The notes under the pieces: model-generated
Told to the model about the DNA's origin: nothing
Seen by the model: only the letters and a program-made list of their open reading frames with translations
The model's database searches: none
NCBI GenBank assembly: GCA_963662155.1
Contig: OY759267.1
Span: forward strand, 19,848,438 to 19,912,437
DNA length: 64,000 nt
Direction: 5' to 3'
DNA from: Lamellibrachia columna
Lineage: Eukaryota > Annelida > Polychaeta > Sabellida > Siboglinidae
Made by a program: the position numbers and the translations under genes
In this document: one piece after another, positions 11,101-23,100 of the stretch
Layout of the letters: the number at the start of each line of letters is the position of its first letter
How positions within the stretch are numbered: position 1 is the stretch's first letter

Positions 11101-14100
11101 GATCGAACACGAGTTATCCACCAGAGGCACCTCAGTTTATTTTGGGAAGCCTATATTATATAACCACACATGCTACGTATCAGGATTATTGAATTTTTTT
11201 CACAATATCACATCATTTTATTGTACATATACCAAATTTTATCCAATCACGCAAGAGATTTATTACAATTTGTAATCATCTATACAAAGTAGATATCAAA
11301 ATCAGTAATGCAAATTACACCAAACTCGTTGAATGCTGTGTTGATAGCTTGTCGCTTTCTGCTGGCTGGTTCGTTGCTCTCAAATGCATCGAGATATTTC
11401 CTTTTGTTTCTCAAAATGTTCCCGACTTGTGATCGGCTGATATTGTACCGTTCAGCTAACTGCCAATCGCTTTTGCCATTGCTATCTCTGATTACATCGA
11501 GCTTTGCTTTTAAATTAAGCTCGTTCCTAACACATCTTTTCGTTTTCACTTCCATTTAATTTTGGTTCGTTATGCCACTTATTTTGCAACATTTGCCACT
11601 TGTAGGGCCTGCTATTCCTACAAGTGCTCATTGGTGTTTAAACAAACAGTAGGACTTCTTGTAATACACAGTGTCCTATTGTTAGTGTCGATGACCAAGC
11701 TGTCGACAGCGCCGTGTTTTTCAATGAAATTTACTCAGCCGCTAAGCTTAGGCCTCAGATTTTGCCTTCAAAGTGTTAATTAAAATGACTGGTGTCTTAC
11801 TTCTTGCATTGTTTTCTGAAGTGTGTAAACACACATACGCCAGTGCATGGCTTCATATTGAGATCGCCTTTGATGGAATGGCGGCCAGCCCGTGGCAGCT
11901 TGCTGTAGCAGCCGCCAAATCTTGGCTTCCCGTCTGTGACTGACCGTAAATGCGGGGTTAATCTGCGGGCAATCTCGACGTTTTGCACTGGGTTACTGAA
12001 AATATTCCTCAATAGTGAGGTGACCAGATTAGCAGGACTAACGTCCTATCTTTTACTGTGGAAAACATGGCGGGGTGACTGTATTACCAGGGTGACCATA
12101 AACCGAGGTTCCACTGTATAATTGTTCTTCAGCATCCTACTGTCTCTGTGTTACAATTCACATAAAGACCGCAGTACTAAATTATATGTCCAACCATTCA
12201 TAGCTCAGCAATGGTATTTGAATACAATTATATTATAATTGTTCTTCGACATCCTACTGTCTCTGTGTTACAATTCATATAAATAACCCTGTGGTGTCTG
12301 TTGTGTTTGCAGTTCGATTCTTTCATCCTTGACTGCTGCCTACATTTACTGGACACTGCGGGCTGCGCCCACCAAGTGAGGAAAGATGCAGCGGAAATCT
12401 GCAGAGCTTTGGCCAACGTTGTACGTATGCGACTGCAGCTCATAAATGCCCCCCCCAAAAAAAACTTCATTATATATGCCCAAGTAAAGTTACTGATGCT
12501 TCTTGCCAGTCATTTACTATTTAATGTTAAATCCAGGTCACTATTATGTCGAAGTTTTTCATGCATCTTATTCATACAAATACATGTGTTTGCATGTATC
12601 CATATATGCTTGCATACATACATACTTTCATACATACATACATAGCTGCCAGCCCTTCCATTTTTCCCGTATTCTTTCCGGTTTCACAGTCTGTATGGAA
12701 ATATGAATTATATCGCGTTTTCTGAAAAATTCCGCTCAATAATTTTTATTAGGTCGTTTTTTTCTCCGATCCATATTCTACAATGCAGATATACCCTCCG
12801 CACATGCGTGAGTGGCTGTGCGGCTTCCTGTTTCTTTGTTGAGTGCTCACGGTGTGAGATCAGTACAGTACTAAAACAGCGTTTCCTTGTGCGGTACATT
12901 TTGCACGGTCTGTCGCTGTAATATCAACATTTCCCACGGAGGGCAGAACGACATAATGCAGCATACAAAGTCTTCAAAACATGCGCAGAATTAAAAAAAC
13001 CGAGGAATTGTGTGCAACACGCAGAAAATTTAAGTGTCTTACTGTTTTAGCCTGTCAAAAGACTTATTGAATGTTGATTTGAATTGTATGCATTCTTTGA
13101 GTTAGTTAAAGGTATCAGGAAAAGTAATCTTGAGTGTTGTAAATGGCATTTTTTCTTCAGCCCCCTGACCCCCGCTTATATATGCAAACTTCCAAGTCAA
13201 TAATCTGACATATGTCACCCTGGCACCCTTGAGCGTTTTTGTATAAACCTATTAATATGCAAATTAGTCATTGCCATTAAAATAAATACTACTTTCCTGA
13301 ATATCTTGAATAGTAAACATCTAAACAATCAAAATGAGGTGTCCAAACGCTTGTTTTCAGAGTATTGGGTTATGATTACGTCAATGAACAAATTATAATA
13401 TGCAAATTTGTTGCATGAATATGCAAATTAGCTCTGACCACTATATCTCACTCATTATCATCAGTCTTCGTCACTGGCTAATGCTGCAGCTGCCTGTGTT
13501 TGTTCATTCCTGCAGCCCATTTCGACAAGCACACTGCATGGTAATTTGGTTGCTGTACACCGACATTGCACTGTGTAGAACAGCTTGTCTGAGGAACATC
13601 CACAGCGAATCATCTGTAAGATTTCAGATGGTGCAAGGGTGATATTAGGCACAACGTAATCGGAATTAGTGACCTCGATGCTTCATTGCGTGCCCAGCTG
13701 TACTTTGTTGGATCCAAAATTGCTTTCCATTGTCAGACTGCATTGAAGTTCAGTGAAGTGATACACAAGCAAGATAAATACATCTGTATCACCACAAAGC
13801 ACTTTGATGCTTTCCACCCCGTCGTTGGCAACTTTATCCACTTGCTGAATCATGATGACATTTGCCTCCTCGTTTGTCATCTTCAGATCGTCACAACGCC
13901 TTTGCAACCCTCGATGATTTTCTGTCGGGGAAGATTCCTGGCCTGTAATGACGAGCCTGTGATTGGTCGGCTTTCCTTGTTGACTTGCTGTGATCAAATG
14001 ATGACAAATTATTTCAATCAGCTGAATCTTGTTTTCGGTCAAAGTAAGAACAACCTTCTGTGTGGGAGCGGGGTCTGCAGTCTCAGCTTGTAAGTATATA

Positions 14101-17100
14101 TAATACCTTTCTGCCTTCCCAAAGATGAAGCTAGTGAAACTGTCCACAAAGTCTAGCACAGTGCCGCTGTTAGACCAGTGAATCACCCAGAGGATCGCAC
14201 AGCCATCAATGATGGTAACATCAGGCTGTGGAGCCAGTCTCGATGAGGTTTCTACCTGGAGATTCTTCTTCAGTGTCGCCTTTGTCTTTGCTATTCTAAT
14301 CTCTCCATTCTCTGCGAAAATCGATGCCGGCACCGGTGCAAGCTCATTCTGCAGAACGTCACTGAGCTTAATGTCGTGAGATTGTTGCATTCCTATCACC
14401 CTCGAGTAGATTAGATTTATATCAAATACTGCAGTAGCTCCCACTCGCAAGACTTTCCGTGTCACTGCCATGGTTACAACCTCTTTAGACAACGTAGCAT
14501 TGAATCCTTCTGGCCAGCTTTCTTCATAGGAACGCATCTGTGTTCTTTCTATTTCAACCGCATTTGGCACATTCACCTTCTCTGGCCCAATTCTGGCAGT
14601 GACAATGTTGATGACCCTATCCGAATGATCGGCCGGATCAAGAGGATCGATGCAGGACTGGAGCATTTCCCTTACCTTTTCTCTGTCCTCCTGATTTAAT
14701 CGTATACGAAATGGCATCTCTTCCTTATGGGTAGTCACCTCTATTACCGTGTGACCCTCTGACATAGCTGTAAGGTCATGGACATTCTGACTACACGTGT
14801 GGTCCATTTCTTCAGTGCAGATGGTTTCATCGTAATTCCAATGATTCCATGTGGGCCATGACCGTAGAGCATGAAAGTTGACTCTGTACATATCCGATCA
14901 GATGCTGAAATGCAAACCATTATGATTTGGGCGTAATCATTACGATATGTGGCCCTCCATTACACAATTACGGCATATCATTCAATAATTACTCTCCCTG
15001 TCCTTTCCCATACAAAATATCTTAAGTCAAGTATTTCCCATGACAATATTGTCAACAGCCATTGTTTTCCGGTCCCCGCCCACCCAGGCAACTACTAGCC
15101 AATCAGCGACCATACACTTTCCAATTAGCATATTTCGACTACAAATTACGTCAGGTTTACTACGCATTCATTTATGCCAGCACAAGAAATGATCAGCAGA
15201 ATTCCAAAATGGCATTTGCGGCAACGTTTTAGAAGTTGTCATTGTCTTTATGTACGAAATATCGCAATATATAACGCTGATACACACATCAGAGATATAA
15301 CAAATTGATATTCTTACACAATCAATACATTTATTATAGATGACACTTTGGAAATGCACAGAAAACGAACTTTGAATCAAAATGCGACATGCGCGACTAT
15401 TGTATTGGCCAATTATGACTCATTGAGTATACTGGCGATAGCCGCGGGAAGCTGGACTCCGGGCGAGTGTACTCACATGCGTAGTTATGACATTTATATA
15501 ACTTGTAATTATGACATTTATATAACTTGTACTCTTCGTTATTGATAATATCTACGTGCCACATGCCTATGGATACGTCGCTGGGATGTTTGACAGTGAC
15601 TTGTGTTCTTCACAATGGATCACACTTGATCATTGTTATTTATAAGTTAAAATGCATGTTTTAAAATACATGTATGGCATGATGCAGTGTGCATTCCTTA
15701 TATAAATTTACACCAGTTCAGGCTTCTGTACTCCACGTTCAGATCTTGATAATGATGTTTTTAAGCACATTTTACTATTGGAATGAATGCCTGTCATCTA
15801 TTAATGAAACCATTTGATAAGGCATTATGAAACGTTGATGTTTAGTGAAAATTATTAATATTTTTCTTTAAAAATTTAATTTTGGACTACCCAAATTAGT
15901 GCTCAGATGGCTCTTAAATGCATCAATGGAGCATCATTACCCACTCCTCCAATGGGAGAGGGGATACTCCCATACACTCCCCCAGTGGGAGAGGGGATAC
16001 CCACATACACTCCTCCGCAAACACCTTCAACGTTTGCCGCGACTGCATTCGTCAGTCACCGTCAGGGCTTTGCTGCAACATCATTACTCCAACTTTTGGT
16101 TGGAAGTTGGCATCTCTGCTGATGCTGTTCCATAAACCTTTCTTGTGACACATTGCATGTTCTCCCTTCATGAGCCTTTCAAGAATGTCGTCGTGAACTC
16201 TCTCCATCGAGCGAAGGTAGTACAGCCCATATCCAGCGTAGTTTTGGTGTCCGGCGGCGAAGAAATATGGGAGCATTTCTGTAACAGCCCAAAGATGCAA
16301 CAGCCAGTCACCTTTTCGTTCAGCCCGGACGAACATCATCATGATGAATACATCATGTCTGTCTTGTCCTTAGCAACCACCTTGAAGGGTCAAATATACG
16401 GAAATGCGAAAGATGTAACGATCGTCTTTGTTTTTTAACTTTCGAGGTTATAGTAGTCAGAGCTAATTTGCATATTCATGAGACAAAATTGCACTATAAT
16501 TTGTTCACTGACGTAATCATAACCTAATACCCTGAAAACAAGCGTTTGGACACCTCATTTTGATTGTTTGGATGTTTACAATTCGAGATATTCAGGAAAG
16601 TAGTATATATTTTAATGGCGATGACTAATTTGCATGTTAATGGGTTTATACAAAAACGCTCAAGTGTGCCAGGGTGGCATCTGTTGGATTATTGACCTAG
16701 AAGGTTAGAAGGTCACAAAAATGCAAACAAAACACTGCAGACCCTAATACATGGTCCACCTTCAAAAGGAGTTTGACTGCTGGACAACTAACCCTCCATT
16801 GATTACGCGCGTAGCTGGTGACGATCTGTATTTGTTTTATTAAATAATTAAAAAGCAATGGGCCCCCTCTTGTCAATCGTAACCTGCCGTCGGTCGGTGT
16901 TGTTTTAACCCGGCAGACCTTTTGCGACATCTGATTAGCACAGGCGCCGTTGCTTGTTGCCAGGGTGGCGACTAAATATAGCACAAGTTTTACCCGTGCT
17001 TTCAACCTATGGACTAAACCAAGCGTATGTAGTTGGTGGTGTAAGGATTAAATGTGCCACGAGTAGCGGAAGACTTGACATTGTGGTGTAATTATCTGGT

Positions 17101-20100
17101 TCGGACAGCGTTTTTAATGTAGTTAGTTTTACAATTATCGTCTTAACAGAAGTATGGCAGAATGCCTGAACACGCCACCACAAAAGAAATTGAAGGGAAT
17201 CCCAGCAAAACAGAAATACAAAATGGAATATTCACATAAATGGCCAGTTCTTCAAAAGTCTAAGTTTAGTGGCAGTCACGTTTATTGGCAAATGTGTCGA
17301 GCCGATATTAACATTCGACTCAGTGGGTTGTACGACTGTCAAAAACATGTTGAATCAGCGTGGCACGTACAGGCCGCTGGCAAAGCATGTTCTAAAATCG
17401 ATACTTTCTTTTCAAAAGATACCGAATTTGTCACAATCAATGCTGAGACACTGTTCACATCATTTCTTATAGAACATAACATTCCAATGTCAGTAAGCGA
17501 TCACACCGGACCTCTTTTAAAAGAATGTTTCCAGATTCCAAAATTGCCACTCAATATGCCAGTGGCCGAACAAAGACAACTGCAATTGTGGAAACGCTTG
17601 CCAAGGAATGTGATTATAATATTAGCACCATTCTTCAGAAAGGACCCTACAGTATCGCTACTGATGCCAGCACAGATATGGAGAGCATAAAATTGTTCCC
17701 TCTTGTAGTGAAGTACTTTGACAGTAAACAAAGCAAAGTTATGTGCATGTTGTGCTTAGTGGAGTCCAGGGAGCCCATGACAGGGGAAAACTTTTTCGAA
17801 TTATGGACCATGCTTTGGAAGAACGAGGCATTACTTGGCAAAATTGCTTGAGTCTGGGAGCAGACAATGCCAATGTTATGCAAGGGCTACTCAAGGGAGT
17901 TGCTGCATTTGTGAAGCAGATTCAGCCAAGTGTGTTTGTGCTTGGATGTCCATGCCACCTCATGCATCTAGCAGCAGAAACAGCATGTAAACAGCTACCA
18001 GTTGTTGTTGAAGACATCTTAATTGATGTCTTTTATTACTTGGGCAAGAGTGCAAACAGACACCAAGACTTAGAAGGATTCCAGTCTCTGTGCGGGGTAG
18101 AAACCTGTAAGATGTTGACACATGTAAGCAACCATTGGCTGTCACTTGGAGAGTGTATTACCGGACTCCTAGAGCAGGTGGAACGTCTTCATGAATATTT
18201 CAAAGCTGAAATTATTCACAAAACGCTGAAGACAAAAACAGGTGTCAAATCTCAACAAACACAAAGTAGAGGTTCTGGTAAACGGAAAGATAAAAAACAT
18301 AGGAAAGGGAATGCTTCTCAGTCGTCCCCAAACTCTGAAAGCACTTCAAAGGACTCTTTCGTGAAGTCAAGCTGCAATACTGCAAGTAACCCCAGCAAGA
18401 TGTCTGACCATGGCCAAGCTAGCACCAAACACACTGTCACCAAGACAAACAGAGAGGACACTGCAAGCAACCCCAGCAAGATGTCTGACCATGGCCAAGC
18501 TAGCACCAAACACACTGTCATCAAGACAAACAGAGAGGACACTGCAAGCAACCCCAGCAAGATGTCTGACCATGGCCAAGCTAGCACCAAACACACTGTC
18601 ACCAAGACAAACAGAGAGGACACTGCAAGCAACCCCAGCAAGACGTCGGAACATGACCAAGCTAGCACCAAACACACTGTCATCAAGACAAACAGAGAGG
18701 ACACTGCAAGCAACCCCAGCAAGACGTCGGAACATGACCAAGCTAGCACCAAACACACTGTCACTAAGACAAACAGAGAGGACACTGCAAGCAACCCCAG
18801 CAAGACGTCTGACCATTGCCAAGCTAGCACCAAACACACTGTCACCAAGACAAACAGAGGACACTGCAAGCAACCCCAGCAAGACGTCGGAACATGATCA
18901 AGCTAGCACCAAACACACTGTCACCAAGACAAACAGAGAGGATACTGTAAGCAACCCCAGCAAGACGTCTGACCATTGCCAAGCTAGTACCAAACACACT
19001 GTCACCAAGACAAACAGAGAGGACACAGCAAGCAAAGTGAGCAGTGATTCTGTTAACAAGACTAGTAAGGACAGTAAAACTGGAAAAGACAACGGTGTTA
19101 AGGCGGTCACTTCCTCTCAGTGTATAACTCTGAAATGTTAACACCGATGTCGCCAAAACTTGCATGTTTAGCCCATGTGCATAGTTGTTTGAAGGAAATT
19201 TGTTTTGGGGACCACTCTAACTTGCACATACATATATATATACATACTGTACATACATACAGAGATATTGTGCGTTCAGATAACGTCAAGTGATAACAAG
19301 ACGGGACTGCTATTGAATGCGTGGACTGGTCAATACGGTGAGACGGGTGTGCCTCCGACTTCGTGGACAGGTAGCACATCAATTCTTGAGCAGTATTGGC
19401 GCACCAGGAACCCTGTAAAATACGGCCATTGCTACGTGTTTGCCGGGATCGCAACAACCAGTAAGTGCAACAGAATAAACTTCTGGTGCCTGTTTCACTT
19501 AGATTAAGTGAACATCCAGCATAAATTGGAATTATTCCTTAACTTTTATGAGCTTTTTGAAAATGCATTTTTCTAAGATGCTCATAAAATCTGTCGATAA
19601 GCATAGGAGTAAAATTTCCATCATAAGCTTGTCATTAGAAAAGAACATTTTGGGGTGATTTTAATTATGCATTCTTAGTAAAATTCACTTTTCATTGTTT
19701 TTCAAAACTTCCATTGCAAGCACCCTTTAATTTATTAAATCGTACCTCTTGTTGTGACTATTCGGTGATGATGCATGCCCTGATGTTGAAAGAATTCACC
19801 AGCGCCAGCTGTTGTTGACAGTCTGCAGAGCACTTGGCATTCCATGTCGACCAGTGACCACCTTCAGTTCTGCCCATGACTGTGACCGCCTGATGACCAT
19901 CGACACACACTGGTGCATCAAGGGCAACCCCATCCGACAGCTCAATGAAGACGCCATCTGGTGGGAGTCATTTTCATCAATACTCCACCAAATTAACCAA
20001 AAGTGCCAGGCATTAATTATTTCTAGGTAGAATGATGACAGAAGCTTAATTCATGGTTGGCTTTGGCAGTAACAAAGTTATTTTTGGCATGAAAGATATC

Positions 20101-23100
20101 CTGGGATGTTGTTGCGATTCTTATATTTGGTTCCTAATATTTCTCAAGTCATGGTTAGCTGCTTCTTCAGAATATAGATAGTAAATATAGTCGAAATGGC
20201 ATAGGCGAAGCTTCCGTAGTTTGCAATGTGCACATGCTCATCATTATTGTCAGACAAGAGTATCTTGATCTTCAACGTTTTTTTTTCATAAGTCTATTGG
20301 GTAAACATGTAAAATGTGAGAACAAGATTTTAACGTAAAAACAACAAAAACAAAAGCAACAAAAATGTATGATACCAGTAATTCTGAATTGAACTTTGGC
20401 ATTTATAATACAAACAGATCAGTTAAAAAACCTAGAATACATCATCAGTTATAAGTTGTTTACATCGTCATCACCGCCACCGAATAGCATTTCTAGTTGT
20501 TTCCAGCACTCGGCACCGTTCTATTAACTGACTTGTATGTGTATTGTGGTTAGTACAGTTTAATTTTTTACGAGGTCTAGCCAGCGTTTTTCAGAACATT
20601 ATCGCCAAGCCAACCTTTATATGCTGGGACTGAGGGTGGTCACTGAGGGTGCATGTCCTCAGTGAATAGCGTGATCATCCGAGTCATGAGAGATACACAG
20701 TCCCCAATGTTGAGAGCCAGGTTTGTACACCAAACATACCCATGCCTGTTATGGGTTTTGAATCTAGAACTCTGGCACGTAAAGTGTATGTGCTAACCAC
20801 TGCCCTACCGTGCCTCTCGTGGATGACAGGCACTTCAATCACCCCCTTTTAAAGCTGCCTATTGCTGATAGCTGAATGACCATTGCAGGAGTTTCCATGT
20901 GTGGAACGAAGCGTGGATGAAGAGGCCAGACCTGTTTGAGAATTATGCCGGGTGGCAAGCCTTCGACACAACACCTCAGATCACCAGCCATGGTACGTTT
21001 CAGTCAGACGTCAGTCTGTCCGCCCACTAACGTGATGATTACCCACTACCTTTTTTTTGAAGATGTTTCTTTCAAAATATAGCCTGTTGCACGCCAAAAG
21101 TTTGTAGTCTAAAAATGTTTATCAACATGCAATTCACAATATTGTTTAATGTAATCTAGGTGCTCATTGTGGTTAAGTGATTGACAATTCATTTGCGTTC
21201 TTGGACGCTGCGCAAAGAGGATATCATCGCAGTTACAGTTAATGTAATGGGTGTAGTGTTCCCTTTAATTTTTTCGATCGTACATTAGCAACGCTTAAAC
21301 CTTATCCACTATTCATCTAGCCTATCGCAAATCAGGTTAATTATTTTTCAGATCTGTAGTGCATGAATACTCATGCCCAGTCATTTTAAATATTAGAATC
21401 ATTAAAAGATTTGACTTTGGTCGTTAGATTGGGTAACTTTTGAAAGTGTTGATAGTCTTACTTCATAGTATGTAGAGCCGGACAAGATGTGCACTTTTTG
21501 CTGAATTTTGACCAGATACAGTAAAATATTATTTAATGGTTTGTCTGATGGCCGACACTACATAAAAGTATTGTACCAACGAGCTAGCATGTGATAGTCA
21601 GTACCAGATTTTTCGTGAATGGACAAACGAAACAATCTAATGGAGGATGTACCTTCAAAGGGAAACAAAACTCATGTTTTTTGGCCTATGCATCTATAAG
21701 AGTTACTAAAACATAACCATTTGTCACTACAACTAAGAATGTCATGCCAGTGGTTTACTAAGAAAACCTTGCTGAAAACACGTCTTAATTTCATTGGCTG
21801 TGCCAAACTGTTAAGTAACCCTACGTCAAGAGTGTGGTATTCTGACAATATTGATTCGACAAATGAAAATATATTTGTATATACCTATTCCTATACTTAT
21901 CAATATGATATGGCCATGCTATTTGCATACAAACTCAACGTATGTAACATATTTTAGCCTTTGTTTATTAAACTAGTAAAAAAAACTGGCAAAAACACAT
22001 TTGTTTGAGACTTTGCATTGGTTCTGTGTATGCCGGCCTCCCTTAATACGTCACTTGTAGTCTAGGTTACCCCGATTTCATAGAACTGCGCATGCGCATA
22101 TTGGTCGCGCTGGTTAACATGTCAGCCTTCGGTCATTCGGAGAAATGACGAGAATCTCCCACTTTTAGAACATGTTCTGAGTAAGCCACTGCCGTGATAT
22201 GTGGGAGTGACCACTGGGCCGAATTCAGCCCGCACGATTTTGGTATCGCTCTGTAGGAACAATTTTCATTTCCGTCACCCGTACCTCACACAGGAACAAA
22301 TGGTATCATTGGAAAGCTGAATCACTCTTTGTTCTGATTCACATTTATTCGTGAGCATATTTGATAACTAATGACGACCTAGCTTACAAAACACATCACA
22401 TAGTTGGTGCCCATATTTAGCTGCTTTTACTATGCTCCGCAGAATAACTTTCCATTTCCATTAATAGTATCTAAATATATAATACCTTATACCTTTGGAA
22501 AGCTCTATGATTGGCCTATTCGAATACATGTGAATGAGCGAGCAGGCTATATGCAGCAAATGAGCATCTTTGTCACAGATGTGTTGTCTGGGCCGTCTGA
22601 GCTTTTTATTTACTAGTCGGCCATTTTGTTTTCTCACTTCGTTCTGTGCCAGTTCACTTCAGGCCGGATTATTTCAAGTTTCTGTGTAAATATTTCGGCA
22701 AATTGAATGACAGCATTAGTGAATCACGTTATTATACTCAGCCAGTTACGACGATGTTGTGGGCTTTTTTGAGGTAAATATCAGCATGTTGCCATCGCGA
22801 TTTCTACCGGCTTCGACAGCCAGCACTGCCATGGTAAACGACGCGGGACCAATGGGTCTGTCTGAATCAGCATAGTCCGGTGTTGGAAAAAATCGGAAAA
22901 ATAAAAGTTCTCAACATATTTGATTAATTTTTGTTTTGTTTTATAGCTAATATATATGGCTACGTTGTTTCCAATTAGACATAAGGACATACAGCCACTC
23001 GGTAATTATCTGATTGCTTTCTTTTTTTGATGAAATTCAAAATGTGATATCCCCATGATAAGATTGTGTGCTGTCGTTTTTATCATTTTATAGTAAAGAG

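Larger units (their letters stand above)
8261..12116 (-). mobile_element. 3.86-kb Tigger/pogo element with nested LINE
   Basis: The inverted ends are CAGTCGAACCTCGGTATTAT (left) and CAGTGGAACCTCGGTTTATG (right, reverse-complemented), flanked by TA at 8259-8260 and 12117-12118. A minus-strand HTH fragment at 11280-11555 fits a pogo transposase N-terminus. The remaining transposase is missing or was disrupted by a LINE inserted at about 8355-11090. It lies in transglutaminase intron 3. Confidence 0.85.
13187..16710 (-). mobile_element. 3.5-kb DNA transposon with ~260-bp inverted ends
   Basis: Left end about 13187-13449 and right end about 16449-16710 are inverted copies. Shared pieces include GAGGTGTCCAAACGCTTGTT, GGTTATGATTACGTCA and ATATGCAAATTAGCTCTGA. 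Between them, minus-strand fragments of one transposon-associated protein occur in collinear order. The exact termini and target duplication are not resolved. It lies in transglutaminase intron 4. Confidence 0.8.

Noticed and set aside
18318..19165. Minus-strand frames with VCLVLAW repeats resembling membrane proteins
   Set aside because: Antisense of the 81-bp array; the hydrophobic pattern is a by-product of the repeat.
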